DNA of 64,000 nucleotides from Cycloclasticus sp. (GCA_002733135.1 NVUJ01000002.1:149364-213363); one strand, 5' to 3'; positions 9,496-20,373 are shown, counted from the stretch's first letter. The notes: generated by a model from the sequence alone, not told the origin. Translations and numbers: made by a program.

Positions 9496-9936
9496 ATGAG
9501 ACATTACGAAGTTGTATTTTTGGTGCATCCGGACCAAAGCGCGCAGGTTCCTGCGATGGTTGAGCGTTATAGCGTATCTATTAAAAATGTTGGTGGTAAC
9601 GTTCATCGTGTAGAAGATTGGGGCAGAAGACAGCTTGCCTACCCAATTAATAAAATTCACAAAGCACATTACACATTGATGAATATCGAGTGTGATCAAA
9701 AGGGGCTTGATGAGTTAGAGAAAGCATTTCGATTTAATGATGCAGTGATTAGAAGCATGATTATGCGCCGTGACGAAGCTGAAACAGCTGAAACGGTATT
9801 AGTTAAATTGAAAGAAAACAAGGTTAATGCTGAAAAAAGGCCAAGTACTAAACCAGTTGAAGCACCTGCGGCAGCCGTAGTCGAAAAAACTGAAGAAGCT
9901 ACCACAGAGCCTGCTGCAACAGAAGCTACAGAATAA
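9496..9936 (+). CDS. rpsF: 30S ribosomal protein S6
   Basis: Small-subunit protein that pairs with S18 in the platform. 146 residues. The core ([15 protein letters not shown] ... RRQLAYPI ... [11 protein letters not shown]) covers about 1-110. The remainder is a low-complexity Ala/Glu/Thr/Pro tail, the variable acidic extension where Glu residues are added by RimK in some bacteria. First gene of rpsF-rpsR-(DUF2232)-rplI, with a strong AAGGAG site. Confidence 0.97.
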   Translation: MRHYEVVFLVHPDQSAQVPAMVERYSVSIKNVGGNVHRVEDWGRRQLAYPINKIHKAHYTLMNIECDQKGLDELEKAFRFNDAVIRSMIMRRDEAETAETVLVKLKENKVNAEKRPSTKPVEAPAAAVVEKTEEATTEPAATEATE

Positions 9937-9969
9937 AGCATCGGCATTACAATAAATTAAGGAATAAAC

Positions 9970-10206
9970 ATGGCATTTGATAAAGGTTTTAGACGTCCGC
10001 GTTACTGCAAATTTACAGCAGAAAACGTTAAAGAAATCGATTACAAAGATTTAGATACGTTAAAAGAATATATGACAGAAACAGGAAAAATTATGCCTGC
10101 GCGTGTTACTGGTGTAAAAGCAAAGTACCAACGCCAGTTAACCGCAGCCATTAAAAGAGCTCGTTTTCTTTCATTGATTCCGTATTGCGACGCACACGAA
10201 CGTTAA
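9970..10206 (+). CDS. rpsR: 30S ribosomal protein S18
   Basis: 78 residues. Typical S18: a basic N-terminus with [15 protein letters not shown] and the conserved C-terminal [31 protein letters not shown] ribosome site precedes it and it lies 33 bases after rpsF. Confidence 0.97.
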   Translation: MAFDKGFRRPRYCKFTAENVKEIDYKDLDTLKEYMTETGKIMPARVTGVKAKYQRQLTAAIKRARFLSLIPYCDAHER

Positions 10207-10215
10207 AGCTGAATT

Positions 10216-10241
10216 AAGTGGATATGCTTTATTATCCACTT
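10216..10241 (+). other. Intercistronic hairpin between rpsR and the DUF2232 gene
   Basis: A perfect 9-bp inverted repeat (AAGTGGATA / TATCCACTT, 8-base loop) starts ten bases after the rpsR stop. There is no T-run after it, so it looks like an attenuator or mRNA-stability element that lowers expression of the membrane-protein gene relative to rpsF-rpsR, not a full terminator (inference). Confidence 0.5.
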
Positions 10242-10309
10242 CAAGGAAACTTAAGCCCTTTGGGTATAAACATTTTTTTATCGCAAAGTATCGCGGGTAG
10301 CCCTTGCTT

Positions 10310-11218
10310 ATGAAGGCGTTAGCATTATTTATTATGAAGGGTGGCAGGCAAGCCACGATTGTTGTGGCAACAACGGCAATTTTGTCTTTGTTAATGCCTC
10401 CAATGGTTGTATTAAGTACCGCAGCAGTTTGTTTGGTGGGATTGCGGGAAGGTGCAGCAGATGGTTTTAGGCTCATCATTGGCGCGACGGTAGCAACGGC
10501 TTTAATTGGTTACGTTCTGCTAGGGACACCATTAGTGTCACTGAGTTATCTATGTATTATGTGGCTTCCTGCATTGTTGGTGTCGCTGGTGTTGAGAGAA
10601 ACAGCTCAACTAAACAAGGCATTAGAAGGCTTGATAGTACTTGGGATGTTGGCCATTGCTGGATTTTATCTGTATATAGATAATCCAGCACAACTGTGGG
10701 CTGAAGGAATACGGGAGGTTGTTGTAAGCTTAAGCGAACAACAAGACTTACCTGTTACTCAAACAGAGTTGCAGGAGGGCTTAGCGTTTTGGTCTCAATA
10801 CGTTACGGGTGTGATTGTCGCTGGAACACTGATTAGCTTGCTAATGAGCTTGTTATTAGGAAGGTGGTGGCAAGGGTTGTTATTTAACCCAGGTGGTTTT
10901 GACGAAGAGTTTAGAAGTCTTCGCTTATTGCCGCGAGATGGAATGCTGTTTATAGTTCTAACTGGGCTTGCGCTGTTACTAGATGGGCAGGTGTCGGAGT
11001 TATTTTGGAATTTGGATATACAAATTCTATTATTGTTTTTAATGGTAGGTATGTCGGTTGTTCACGTTATATTGAAAAATAAAAGTGGCAATCGGTTTTT
11101 GATTTTTGGTTTTTATGTAGCGGTATTTTTTGTGCCACATTTGATGTTACCTTTAGTTGTTATTGGTTTGTCAGATGTTTGGATGAATTGGCGACAACGG
11201 TTTATAGTTAAAACCTAG
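10310..11218 (+). CDS. DUF2232 (YybS-like) membrane protein
   Basis: About 302 residues, almost entirely hydrophobic, with roughly eight predicted membrane helices. I place the start at the ATG at 10310 instead of the TTG two codons earlier. A DUF2232 membrane protein between rpsR and rplI is a common gammaproteobacterial arrangement, which supports the family call. The family lacks a firm function; position inside a ribosomal operon is the main clue. Confidence 0.8.
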   Translation: MKALALFIMKGGRQATIVVATTAILSLLMPPMVVLSTAAVCLVGLREGAADGFRLIIGATVATALIGYVLLGTPLVSLSYLCIMWLPALLVSLVLRETAQLNKALEGLIVLGMLAIAGFYLYIDNPAQLWAEGIREVVVSLSEQQDLPVTQTELQEGLAFWSQYVTGVIVAGTLISLLMSLLLGRWWQGLLFNPGGFDEEFRSLRLLPRDGMLFIVLTGLALLLDGQVSELFWNLDIQILLLFLMVGMSVVHVILKNKSGNRFLIFGFYVAVFFVPHLMLPLVVIGLSDVWMNWRQRFIVKT

Positions 11219-11253
11219 CGCTGGAATATTTTTAAATATATAGGGTAAGTAAG

Positions 11254-11703
11254 ATGGACGTTATTCTTCTAGAAAAAGTAGCAAATTTAGGTAACTTGGG
11301 TGACACAGTGTCAGTTAAACCTGGTTTTGGTCGTAATTTTTTAGTACCTGGTGGTAAAGCCGTATTAGCGACACCTGAGCGTATTAAAGAGTTTGAAAAA
11401 CGTAGAGTGGAACTTGAAAAAGTAGCTGCAGAGCGTCTAGCGCAAGCTCAAACAAAAGCTGAATCTGTTGAGAAGTTAAGCATAACTATTAGCCAACAGG
11501 CTGGTGAAGAAGGTAAATTATTTGGCTCAGTTGGTTTAGTAGACATTGTTAGCGCGTGTGCTGAAGCAGGCGTTGAACTAGAAAAAAATGAAATTAAATT
11601 ATCTGAAGGCTCACTTCGCCAAACAGGTGAATTTGAAATTCCTGTGCATTTGCATGCTGACGTAGTGACGTCTTTAAAAGTAGAAATTATTGCTGAAGAT
11701 TAA
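11254..11703 (+). CDS. rplI: 50S ribosomal protein L9
   Basis: 149 residues. N-terminal domain MDVILLEKVANLGNLGDTV with the invariant VKPGFGRNFLVP (about 23-34), a long connecting helix, and the C-terminal domain (GKLFGSVGLVDI ...). Last gene of the ribosomal operon; a strong terminator follows within 20 bases. Confidence 0.97.
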   Translation: MDVILLEKVANLGNLGDTVSVKPGFGRNFLVPGGKAVLATPERIKEFEKRRVELEKVAAERLAQAQTKAESVEKLSITISQQAGEEGKLFGSVGLVDIVSACAEAGVELEKNEIKLSEGSLRQTGEFEIPVHLHADVVTSLKVEIIAED

Positions 11704-11721
11704 GTGATAGTGCTTTAATTT

Positions 11722-11754
11722 AAAGCCGGTGCATATTTGCACCGGCTTTTTTTT
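11722..11754 (+). terminator. Rho-independent terminator after rplI
   Basis: An 11-bp perfect stem (AAAGCCGGTGC / GCACCGGCTTT) with a 6-base loop, running into eight or more T. It ends the rpsF-rplI transcript before dnaB. Confidence 0.92.
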
Positions 11755-11811
11755 GCGAAGGGAATTCGCCTTCATGTACAATCTTACTTACTTAAGCATT
11801 ATTTAAATCCC

Positions 11812-13206
11812 ATGGCAGAACCACAATTTGATTACGACATGACAGACGGGGCGGAATTGCTGCGTCTGCCACCTCACTCGTTGCAAGCTGAGCAATCAGT
11901 TCTTGGCGGTTTAATGCTCGATAACGAATGTTGGGATACGGTCGCCGAAAAGGTATCTGTTGAGGATTTTTATCGTAAAGACCACAAGGTGATTTTTGAA
12001 GCCATCGGGAATTTGGCTAGTAAAGATGAACCGTTTGATGTGATTACAATTTCAGAAGTATTAGGCCAATCTGGCGAGTTGGAGAATGCGGGCGGTTTGG
12101 CTTACTTAGGAGCTCTCGCTAACGACACACCCAGTGCGGCAAATATTGGAAGTTACGCTGATATTGTTAGGCAACGTTCAGTTAGGCGTCAATTAATTCA
12201 TATTGGAAATGAAATAGCTGATTCAGGCTTTGATACTGAGGGGCGTGAAATCAATACCTTACTTGATGAAGCCGAAACTAAAGTTTTTAAAATTGCTGAA
12301 CAGGGGGCAAAAGGTCAAAAGGGTTTTGAACCCATTAAAGATTTGCTCGGAAAAGCTGTAGATCGTATTACTGAATTACACGAAAACCAGAATTCGTTAA
12401 CGGGTGTGAGCACAGGTTTTAAAGATTTAGATGACATGACATCGGGACTTCAGCCGTCAGATTTAATTATCGTTGCGGGCCGACCTTCGATGGGTAAAAC
12501 AAGTTTTGCAATGAATATAGCAGAAAATGTCGGTATTCAAAGTGGCTTGCCGATTGCAGTTTTTAGCATGGAGATGCCTGGCGATTCGCTTGCTATGCGT
12601 ATGATGTCTTCACTCGGCCGGATTGATCAACACAAGGTGCGAACTGGCCAATTAGATGACGATGAATGGCCGCGTATGCAGTCGTCTATTAATTTATTGG
12701 CAGAAGCAAAGATATTTATTGATGATACGGCTGCGCTCAGCCCCATCGAAGTAAGGGCCCGCTCTCGTCGCTTGATGAAAGAGCACGGGCAGTTAGGCTT
12801 GATAGTATTGGACTATCTCCAGTTAATGCAATCTCCTTCTAATAGTGAAAGTCGAGTCGCAGAAATTTCTGATATATCGCGCTCTTTAAAAGCCTTAGCA
12901 AAGGAGCTGAAAGTTCCTGTAGTTGCGCTCTCGCAATTAAATCGTAATCTTGAACAACGACCTAATAAACGACCTGTTATGTCAGATCTAAGGGAGTCGG
13001 GCAGTATTGAGCAAGATGCCGATGTGATTATCTTTATTTATCGTGATGAGGTTTATAACGAGGATTCACCCGATAAAGGCTCTGCTGAAATTATTATTGG
13101 CAAACAGCGTAATGGGCCAATTGGCAAGTGTAGATTAACCTTTTTGGGGCAATATACGCGTTTTGAAAACTTTGCTAATGACGCTTATATTGACGATGAG
13201 TACTAG
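11812..13206 (+). CDS. dnaB: Replicative DNA helicase DnaB
   Basis: Hexameric 5'-3' replication-fork helicase, 464 residues. I start at ATG 11812 (MAEPQFDYDMTDG): an upstream in-frame start at 11737 would overlap the rplI terminator and adds residues not seen in the family. N-terminal primase-interaction domain (LPPHSLQAEQSVLGGLM), RecA-like domain with Walker A AGRPSMGKTSFA (about 222), Walker B LIVLDYLQLM and SDLRESGSIEQDADV. No intein is visible. Confidence 0.97.
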   Translation: MAEPQFDYDMTDGAELLRLPPHSLQAEQSVLGGLMLDNECWDTVAEKVSVEDFYRKDHKVIFEAIGNLASKDEPFDVITISEVLGQSGELENAGGLAYLGALANDTPSAANIGSYADIVRQRSVRRQLIHIGNEIADSGFDTEGREINTLLDEAETKVFKIAEQGAKGQKGFEPIKDLLGKAVDRITELHENQNSLTGVSTGFKDLDDMTSGLQPSDLIIVAGRPSMGKTSFAMNIAENVGIQSGLPIAVFSMEMPGDSLAMRMMSSLGRIDQHKVRTGQLDDDEWPRMQSSINLLAEAKIFIDDTAALSPIEVRARSRRLMKEHGQLGLIVLDYLQLMQSPSNSESRVAEISDISRSLKALAKELKVPVVALSQLNRNLEQRPNKRPVMSDLRESGSIEQDADVIIFIYRDEVYNEDSPDKGSAEIIIGKQRNGPIGKCRLTFLGQYTRFENFANDAYIDDEY

Positions 13207-13247
13207 TCGCCTTTTCATTTTTCTGACGTTTATATAACGAATTTCTA

Positions 13248-14360
13248 ATGACACACAGCACAACGGTGTTTGCTCATACGCACGCCATCATAGATTTAGC
13301 CGCTCTAAAGCATAACGCCGATATCGTTCGGCAATCGGCACCTAACTCTAAAATAATGGCTGTTATTAAAGCGGATGCGTATGGTCACGGCATGTTAGAA
13401 GTTGCCAATGCGCTATCTAGCGTTGATGGTTATGCGGTAGCAAGAGTTCATGAAGCGATATCGTTACGCGAAGCGGGTATCAAAAAACCAATATTAGTAC
13501 TAATGGGCTTTGCGACGAGTGATGAAGTATCGATGTTTTCGCGACATGATTTGGATGCCGTTATCCATAACGAGCATCAACTAGAGCTACTTAATTCAAG
13601 TGTTATTGCTCAACCAATATCAGTCTGGCTAAAGATTAATACCGGTATGAATAGATTAGGTGTTGATGCGCCTGAGGTTAGAAGATTAAACGACATCATG
13701 GCGCTATCAGGTAAAGTGCGTTTGCCGATTAAGCTGATGACTCATTTGGCGTGTGCTGATGATATGAATTCAAATATGACAGAAGCCCAAATTCAATTGT
13801 TTGATCAATCTGTAGATGGCTTGGTAGGAGAGCAAAGCATTACAAATTCTGCGGGCATTATCGGTTGGAAATATGCACAGCGACAATGGGTAAGACCAGG
13901 AATAATGCTGTATGGTGGCAATCCATTTAGTAGTGGTAAAGCCGAAGAATTAGGACTTAAACCCGTGATGACACTGAAAAGCAACGTCGTTTCTCTTCGA
14001 AGCGTAAAAAAAGGACAGAGCGTTGGTTATGGTGCAAGTTGGGCCCCTAACAGAACCAGTTTAATTGCGACAATAGGGATAGGTTATGGCGATGGCTATC
14101 CACGCCATGCAGCGCATGGGACTCCTGTTGTTATTGGCGGTCAAAAAGCACCTCTTGTAGGGCGTGTTTCAATGGATTCAATTAATGTCGATGTTAGTCA
14201 ATGCCGCAACATTAGTATTGGTGATGAAGCAATATTATGGGGCGAAGGCCTGCCTATTGACGATGTCGCTGAAAACAGTGAAACAATTTCATACGAATTA
14301 ATGTGCGGTATTACAGAACGCGTAAACAGAAGGTATCAGGAATCGGATAATGGTGAGTAA
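13248..14360 (+). CDS. alr: Alanine racemase
   Basis: PLP enzyme converting L- to D-alanine for peptidoglycan, 370 residues. The PLP-lysine motif AVIKADAYGHG lies at about 38-48 and the second catalytic segment GRVSMDSINVDV at about 304-315. It follows dnaB by 41 bases, the usual dnaB-alr pairing, and its 3' end overlaps radA by 11 bases. Confidence 0.96.
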   Translation: MTHSTTVFAHTHAIIDLAALKHNADIVRQSAPNSKIMAVIKADAYGHGMLEVANALSSVDGYAVARVHEAISLREAGIKKPILVLMGFATSDEVSMFSRHDLDAVIHNEHQLELLNSSVIAQPISVWLKINTGMNRLGVDAPEVRRLNDIMALSGKVRLPIKLMTHLACADDMNSNMTEAQIQLFDQSVDGLVGEQSITNSAGIIGWKYAQRQWVRPGIMLYGGNPFSSGKAEELGLKPVMTLKSNVVSLRSVKKGQSVGYGASWAPNRTSLIATIGIGYGDGYPRHAAHGTPVVIGGQKAPLVGRVSMDSINVDVSQCRNISIGDEAILWGEGLPIDDVAENSETISYELMCGITERVNRRYQESDNGE

Positions 14361-15714
14361 GCAGAAGTTCCTATATCGTTGTAGAGAGTGCGGTGCTAAT
14401 GCGCCAAAATGGTCGGGACAGTGTCAAGATTGCGGCGGATGGAATACCTTGGAAGAGTCTGTGACGTTGGGTTCTTCAAAAGCAAACCGATTTAGTGGTT
14501 ACGCAGATCAAGCTAGTTCATCCGAGGTGGAGGTGCTGTCTGACGTTGAAATGGGGCGCCTCGAAAGGACGCAAAGTGGGTTAAGTGAGTTAGATAGAGT
14601 CTTAGGTGGTGGTATTGTGCCGGGATCAGCTATTTTACTTGGCGGCGACCCTGGTATCGGTAAATCAACACTCTTATTGCAATCCATCGCTAGCCTGAGT
14701 CAAACATCAAACGTCTTGTATGTAAGTGGAGAAGAGTCGGCTCAGCAAGTCAGCATGCGTGCCAATAGGCTTCAATTATCCGTCGATAAAGTTAAAATTT
14801 TATGCGAGATAGCACTAGAAACTATATTGGCAACGGCCGAAAAACTATCTTCTGATGTAATAGTTATTGACTCGATACAAACTGTTTTTAGTGATGAGCT
14901 GCAATCAGCGCCAGGTTCTGTTGGGCAAGTAAGAGAGTGCGCCGCACGTTTAGTTCGTTTTGCAAAACGGACGAATACGACGATATTTTTGGTGGGCCAT
15001 GTGACCAAAGATGGCTCTATTGCAGGGCCACGTGTCCTCGAACATATGGTGGATTCCGTTTTATATTTTGAGGGTGACTCGGGCAGTCGTTTTAGAATAA
15101 TTCGTGCGATAAAAAATCGTTTTGGCGCGGTGAATGAATTGGGTGTATTTGCAATGACCGAGAAAGGACTGCGCGAGGTATCAAATCCGTCGGCTATTTT
15201 TCTATCGCGTCATGAACAGGAAGTGCCGGGCAGTGTTGTGATGGTAACGCGTGAGGGCTCCCGACCTCTACTGGTAGAGGTGCAAGCGCTGGTTGATGAG
15301 AACCGATTAGGTACACCGCGACGTGTAACAGTTGGCATGGACCAAAATAGGTTAGCTATGCTGTTGGCGATTTTGCACCGCCATGGCCAATGTTCGTTGT
15401 TAGATCAAGACGTGTTTGTGAATATTGTCGGCGGTTTGCGAGTGATGGAAACGGGGGGTGATTTGGCCATAGTGGTAGCTTTGTTATCTAGCTTTAAAGC
15501 AAAAAATATTCCTAAAGACTGGGTTATATTTGGTGAACTAGGTTTGTCGGGTGAAGTCCGCCCTGTGCCGAACGGTGAGGAGCGGCTAAGAGAAGCGGCT
15601 AAACACGGTTTTAAATTTGCATTAGCACCGAAGGGAAATATCCCAAAAGGTGGGATTGATGGGTTGGAGATTACCCCCGTGAGTGTCTTGCGTGACGCGT
15701 TGCAGTTTTTTTAA
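14350..15714 (+). CDS. radA: DNA repair protein RadA
   Basis: Branch-migration helicase of recombination. 454 residues. N-terminal C4 zinc finger (CREC at 11-14, CQDC at 25-28), Walker A GGDPGIGKST (about 98-107), the RadA signature KNRFG (about 257) and a C-terminal Lon-like domain. Start ATG at 14350, 11 bases inside alr. Confidence 0.97.
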   Translation: MVSKQKFLYRCRECGANAPKWSGQCQDCGGWNTLEESVTLGSSKANRFSGYADQASSSEVEVLSDVEMGRLERTQSGLSELDRVLGGGIVPGSAILLGGDPGIGKSTLLLQSIASLSQTSNVLYVSGEESAQQVSMRANRLQLSVDKVKILCEIALETILATAEKLSSDVIVIDSIQTVFSDELQSAPGSVGQVRECAARLVRFAKRTNTTIFLVGHVTKDGSIAGPRVLEHMVDSVLYFEGDSGSRFRIIRAIKNRFGAVNELGVFAMTEKGLREVSNPSAIFLSRHEQEVPGSVVMVTREGSRPLLVEVQALVDENRLGTPRRVTVGMDQNRLAMLLAILHRHGQCSLLDQDVFVNIVGGLRVMETGGDLAIVVALLSSFKAKNIPKDWVIFGELGLSGEVRPVPNGEERLREAAKHGFKFALAPKGNIPKGGIDGLEITPVSVLRDALQFF

Positions 15715-15725
15715 AAAGCCACGTT

Positions 15726-16988
15726 TTAAGCGCTATTTTTTGGCCGGCATTTTATTAATTTAACGGCGTTATCGTCCATTTGAACAATTTCAATAGCTTG
15801 TCCAAATAATTTAAGACTCGTGCCCTGTTCAGGAATAGCCTCTAAGTGTTCAAGTATTAAACCATTTAGTGTTTTTGGGCCATTCGTGGGCAAAGACCAT
15901 CTTAAGGAACGGTTGAGGTCTCTTATAGTAATATTGCCGTTGATAAACAGTGAGCCATCTGATTTTTTTTGAATGTCTGGCGAGCTATCAGAGGGGTCTG
16001 TAGTGAACTCTCCAATCACTTCTTCGAGCACATCTTGCAAGGTAATTAACCCAAGAATACTGCCGTATTCATTGACGACAATCGCTAAACGTTGTTTGTT
16101 TTGTTGAAAATTTATCAGCTGTTGATAGAGTGTTGTATTGTTTGGAATGAAGTAAGTATTACGTTGAATAGCGGCCAATTTTTCAGGCTTAATATCATCG
16201 CTTTTGACTAAACGCAGTATATCTTTTGTTCTTATATATCCTTGAATGTTATCAATATTAGTTTTAAAGATAGGCAAACTTGAGTACGAGGAATTAAGAA
16301 GTTGTTTCCTTATTTCATTCGGACTGTCATCAAGGTCAATACCATGAATTTCATTAAGGGGGGTCATGATGTCTTCTACCGTGGCCTGTTCAAGATCCAA
16401 AATACCCAACAGCATTTCTTTATGTTGTTGTGGGATCATGGAGCCAGTCTCAGTGACGATGGTACGTAGTTCCTCATGCTTCATAGGCGCTTCAAACTGA
16501 TTAATAGTATGTAAGCCTAGTAATTTGAGTAGCCAGTTTGCGAGTGTGTTAATAACCCACACCAAGGGGTATAAAATCTTAAGTAGGGGCGTGTAAATAA
16601 TCGATGCAAAGAACGCTAATCGTTCTGGGTGGTTGGCGGCCCATGTTTTTGGTGCCACTTCAGAGAAAACTAAGATAACGAATGTTAACAAGCCAGCGGC
16701 TATGGCGATACCTGCCTCACCATAAAGACGTAAGGCGATAATGGTGGCAATAGAGGCGGCGAATATATTAATAAAATTATTACCGAGTAAAATCAAACCG
16801 ATTAAACGATCCGGTTTTTGTAGTAATGTGTGAGCCAGCTTAGCGGTTCTATGATTGTTTTTAATAAGATGAAGTAAGCGGTAACGGTTAAGGCGCATTA
16901 AAGCGGTCTCTGAACCCGAGAAAAATGCTGATAATAGGATAAGGATGGCTAGCAATGTAAAAAGAAAGCCTAAAGAAAGATCAGTCAC
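15726..16988 (-). CDS. CNNM/CorC-type transporter with CBS domains (YfjD/CorB-like)
   Basis: Inner-membrane protein of the hemolysin C/CorC/CNNM family implicated in Mg2+/Co2+ movement. 420 residues. N-terminal membrane domain with four helices (starting LLAILILLSAFFSGSETALMR, where the SGSETALM turn is diagnostic), a paired CBS domain (about 195-330; MTPLNEIHGIDLDDS), and a C-terminal CorC/HlyC domain (about 345-415). Convergent with radA, 12 bases apart. Confidence 0.88.
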   Translation of the reverse strand: MTDLSLGFLFTLLAILILLSAFFSGSETALMRLNRYRLLHLIKNNHRTAKLAHTLLQKPDRLIGLILLGNNFINIFAASIATIIALRLYGEAGIAIAAGLLTFVILVFSEVAPKTWAANHPERLAFFASIIYTPLLKILYPLVWVINTLANWLLKLLGLHTINQFEAPMKHEELRTIVTETGSMIPQQHKEMLLGILDLEQATVEDIMTPLNEIHGIDLDDSPNEIRKQLLNSSYSSLPIFKTNIDNIQGYIRTKDILRLVKSDDIKPEKLAAIQRNTYFIPNNTTLYQQLINFQQNKQRLAIVVNEYGSILGLITLQDVLEEVIGEFTTDPSDSSPDIQKKSDGSLFINGNITIRDLNRSLRWSLPTNGPKTLNGLILEHLEAIPEQGTSLKLFGQAIEIVQMDDNAVKLIKCRPKNSA

Positions 16989-17192
16989 GATGTGCGAGTG
17001 TTGTAATAAATAATAACTACGTTCTAAAACTTGGTCGCCAAACTGTCAAGTAATAACAAGAGAAATAGGAAAGTTTGTATCTTAGTGACCTTGTTTTGCT
17101 ACGTCACTAGTTAAAGACTATCACAATGATTTGAAATTAAAAGGTTTTATATGGCAGTTATTTTTATAGGCTAAATGCCTTATAATTAACGA

Positions 17193-17426
17193 ATGAATGT
17201 AATGAATTTAATAGAACAAGGTATCGAATTAATGCTACTTGGGATGGGGATGGTTTTTTTCATCTTGGGTTTATTGGTTATTGTTATTAAGACCGCGTCG
17301 ACTTTGATTTTAAAATATGAGCCCGTTGCAAGTTTCGATGCGAGCAAGTTGCAGGGCTCAAATAAAATAGGCGAAGATGTAGTTGAAGCAATATCTATAG
17401 CGGTTCAGCGTTATCGTTCCAAATAA
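17193..17426 (+). CDS. oadG: Oxaloacetate decarboxylase gamma subunit
   Basis: 77-residue small membrane subunit that anchors the alpha subunit and binds Zn2+ in the Na+-pumping decarboxylase. One N-terminal membrane helix (GMGMVFFILGLLVIVIKTAS), then a short polar tail ending AISIAVQRYRSK. It precedes oadA by 12 bases in the order oadG-oadA-oadB. The region upstream (16989-17192) is AT-rich and must carry the operon promoter; I see no unambiguous one. Confidence 0.88.
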   Translation: MNVMNLIEQGIELMLLGMGMVFFILGLLVIVIKTASTLILKYEPVASFDASKLQGSNKIGEDVVEAISIAVQRYRSK

Positions 17427-17438
17427 TTTAAAAAACTT

Positions 17439-19226
17439 ATGACAAATCCATTAAAAATTACTGACGTCGTGTTGCGCGACGCACATCAATCTTTATTTGC
17501 CACGCGTTTACGCATTGAGGACATGTTACCAATAGCTGAGAAGCTAGATAAAATTGGTTATTGGTCGCTTGAAACGTGGGGTGGAGCTACTTTTGATTCT
17601 TGTATCCGCTACCTTGGCGAAGACCCTTGGGAGCGTTTAAGGCTATTAAAAGCAGCCATGCCAAACACTCAGCAGCAGATGTTGTTGCGTGGCCAAAATC
17701 TTTTAGGCTATAGGCACTATGCGGATGATGTTGTTCGTAAATTTGTTGAACGAGCAGCCGACAATGGTATGGATGTATTCCGTATCTTTGACGCAATGAA
17801 TGACGTTCGAAATCTTGATACAGCGATTAAAGCGACAATTGAAGCGGGCAAACACGCGCAAGGCACAATTTGTTACACAAAAAGCCCTGTCCATACCTTG
17901 GATGGTTGGGTTGATATGGGTAAGAAGCTTGAAGATGCTGGCTGTCATTCAATTGCCATCAAAGATATGGCGGGTTTATTGAAACCTTATGATGCGGCGG
18001 ATTTAGTTAAACGCTTAAAAAGCTCATGTGATGTGCCGATTGCATTGCACAGTCATGCAACAACAGGCATGAGTGTAGCCACGTGTTTGAAAGCGGTGGA
18101 TGCGGGCTTGGATATGCTTGATACGGCAATATCTTCTATGAGTATGACGTACGGCCATTCGCCGACAGAAACATTCATTGCGATGCTAGAAGGCACTGAA
18201 CGTGCAACAGGGCTCGATATAGATGCGGTTGAAGAAATTGCAGCTTACTTTAGAACCGTCCGCCCTAAATACGCAGAATTTGAAGGCTCACTGAAAGGCG
18301 TTGATTCTCGAATCCTGATTGCACAGGTACCGGGTGGCATGTTGACTAACCTTGAGAGCCAACTAAAACAGCAAAATGCAGGTGATAAAATTGATGAGGT
18401 ATTGGCTGAAATTCCAGCTGTGCGTGAAGACTTAGGCTTCTTACCATTGGTAACACCCACATCGCAAATTGTGGGTACACAAGCGGTGATGAATATTCTG
18501 ATGGGCGAGCGTTACAAGTCGCTGAGTAAAGAGACAATTGGTGTATTAAAAGGCGAGTATGGCGCGACACCAGCGCCAGTTAATGCAGAGCTTCAAGCGA
18601 AAGTATTAGACGGTGGAGAAGCGATTACTTGCCGGCCAGCAGACCTCATTGACGATGAGCTAGATAAATTGGTTGTTGATTTAGAAGCTAAAGCAAAAGC
18701 AGAAAACTTGCAGTTGGCAGATCAGGTTATTGACGATGTATTAACTTACGCATTATTTCCTCAAGTGGGTTTGGACTTTATTAAAAATAGAAATAACCCT
18801 GATGCATTTGAGCCCGTTCCGACGGGCGTGAAAACTGTGAGTTCGGCTGAGTTAAATACTCCAGAAAGTTATGATGTTGAAGTGAAAGGTAAGGTTTACC
18901 AAGTGACAGTGGGCGCTAGTGGTTCAATAGAAAATATTGCACCTGCAGCAGCTACAGCAAGCGCGAAACCTGCGATGACTCAGCAACCCGTCCCGTCAGC
19001 AGATTATTGTCAAAACGACCCACTATTGTCGCCAATGGCTGGCAATATTGTAAGGATTGGTGTGGCGGCTGGTGATGACGTGCATGAAGGTGATGTGGTT
19101 ATTATTCTCGAAGCGATGAAAATGGAAACTGAAATCAGAGCGCATATTGAAGGCCAAATTTCAGACGTTTTCGTAAAAGAAGGTGAGTCGGTTCCGGCAG
19201 GCGCACCATTAATTCTAATTTGTTAG
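17439..19226 (+). CDS. oadA: Oxaloacetate decarboxylase alpha subunit (biotin protein)
   Basis: Carboxyltransferase subunit that takes CO2 from oxaloacetate onto biotin. 595 residues. N-terminal TIM barrel ([13 protein letters not shown] at 11-23, metal ligand segment [10 protein letters not shown]), a conserved carboxylase domain, an Ala/Pro linker (about 495-510), and a C-terminal biotinyl domain with the biotinylation motif EAMKMETE (about 561-568). Confidence 0.96.
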   Translation: MTNPLKITDVVLRDAHQSLFATRLRIEDMLPIAEKLDKIGYWSLETWGGATFDSCIRYLGEDPWERLRLLKAAMPNTQQQMLLRGQNLLGYRHYADDVVRKFVERAADNGMDVFRIFDAMNDVRNLDTAIKATIEAGKHAQGTICYTKSPVHTLDGWVDMGKKLEDAGCHSIAIKDMAGLLKPYDAADLVKRLKSSCDVPIALHSHATTGMSVATCLKAVDAGLDMLDTAISSMSMTYGHSPTETFIAMLEGTERATGLDIDAVEEIAAYFRTVRPKYAEFEGSLKGVDSRILIAQVPGGMLTNLESQLKQQNAGDKIDEVLAEIPAVREDLGFLPLVTPTSQIVGTQAVMNILMGERYKSLSKETIGVLKGEYGATPAPVNAELQAKVLDGGEAITCRPADLIDDELDKLVVDLEAKAKAENLQLADQVIDDVLTYALFPQVGLDFIKNRNNPDAFEPVPTGVKTVSSAELNTPESYDVEVKGKVYQVTVGASGSIENIAPAAATASAKPAMTQQPVPSADYCQNDPLLSPMAGNIVRIGVAAGDDVHEGDVVIILEAMKMETEIRAHIEGQISDVFVKEGESVPAGAPLILIC

Positions 19227-19236
19227 GCTAAGTATA

Positions 19237-20370
19237 ATGGAAAGCGGCGTATTACAAATTTGGCAATCGACAGGCATTGCAAACTTCGAATGGGGTAATG
19301 TGTTAATGATAGGCATTGGCCTGCTGTTGATTTATTTAGCGATTGCTAAAAAGTTTGAACCCTTATTGTTACTACCCATTGGCTTTGGTGGAATATTGGC
19401 GAATATCCCTATTGCAGGTATCAGCGGGCCAGATGGATTATTGGGTATTTTGTACCATATGGGTGTCGATACCGGCTTGTTCCCATTATTAATCTTCATG
19501 GGTGTCGGTGCGTTAACGGATTTTGGCGCATTAATTGCGATGCCGAGCTTGTTGGTTCTAGGTGCAGCTGCTCAATTTGGTATTTTTGCGACGTTAATTG
19601 GTGCCCTAGCGATGAACTTCATTCCTGGCATGGAATTTAGCTTGGCAGATGCTTCTGCCATCGCGATTATTGGCGGTGCAGATGGGCCAACGGCTATTTT
19701 CTTAGCATCCAAGCTGGCGCCAGATTTGCTCGGTGCTATTGCGGTTGCAGCGTATTCTTATATGGCCTTGGTACCACTTATTCAGCCACCTATCATGCGG
19801 GCATTAACAACGGAGGCTGAACGAAAAGTTGAGATGAAACATCTTCGACACGTTAGTAAACAGGAAAGGATTGTTTTTCCGTTGATTATTCTAACGGTGG
19901 TTATTTTGTTTTTGCCAGCTTCTGCACCTTTAATCGGGATGTTGGCCTTCGGTAATTTGATGCGCGAAAGTGGTGTTGTCGACCGCCTTAGTTCAACGGC
20001 GCAAAATGAACTCATTAATATTGTGACTATCTTTCTTGGTTTGGCTATTGGTTCAAAATTATCAGCTGATAAATTCTTAACCGCCGAAACGCTCGGTATT
20101 TTAGTGCTTGGTATGGCCGCCTTCTCAGTGGGTACGGCTGGTGGTGTATTAATGGGAAAAGTAATGCATAAGGTAACCGGTGGCAAAGTTAACCCATTAA
20201 TTGGCGCTGCGGGTGTTTCTGCGGTTCCAATGGCAGCCAGGGTGGTCAATAAAGTAGGCCAGGAGTCTAACCCGAATAACTTCTTGTTAATGCACGCGAT
20301 GGGGCCCAATGTGGCTGGGGTGATTGGTTCTGCCGTAGCCGCCGGTGTGTTGCTCGCTATCGTAGGGTAA
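19237..20370 (+). CDS. oadB: Oxaloacetate decarboxylase beta subunit (Na+ pump)
   Basis: 377 residues, about nine membrane helices. It decarboxylates carboxybiotin coupled to Na+ export. The family hallmark [12 protein letters not shown] (about 146-157) with the essential Asp is intact, as is [15 protein letters not shown]. With oadG and oadA it makes a complete Na+ pump, consistent with a marine lifestyle. Confidence 0.95.
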   Translation: MESGVLQIWQSTGIANFEWGNVLMIGIGLLLIYLAIAKKFEPLLLLPIGFGGILANIPIAGISGPDGLLGILYHMGVDTGLFPLLIFMGVGALTDFGALIAMPSLLVLGAAAQFGIFATLIGALAMNFIPGMEFSLADASAIAIIGGADGPTAIFLASKLAPDLLGAIAVAAYSYMALVPLIQPPIMRALTTEAERKVEMKHLRHVSKQERIVFPLIILTVVILFLPASAPLIGMLAFGNLMRESGVVDRLSSTAQNELINIVTIFLGLAIGSKLSADKFLTAETLGILVLGMAAFSVGTAGGVLMGKVMHKVTGGKVNPLIGAAGVSAVPMAARVVNKVGQESNPNNFLLMHAMGPNVAGVIGSAVAAGVLLAIVG

Positions 20371-20373
20371 GTT

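Noticed and set aside
10216..10241. Rho-independent terminator after rpsR
   Set aside because: The stem is strong but no T-run follows, and the operon continues to rplI; kept only as an intercistronic hairpin.
19782..20309. 175-codon minus-strand ORF opposite oadB
   Set aside because: Low-complexity mirror of a membrane-protein gene; oadB motifs on the other strand are decisive.
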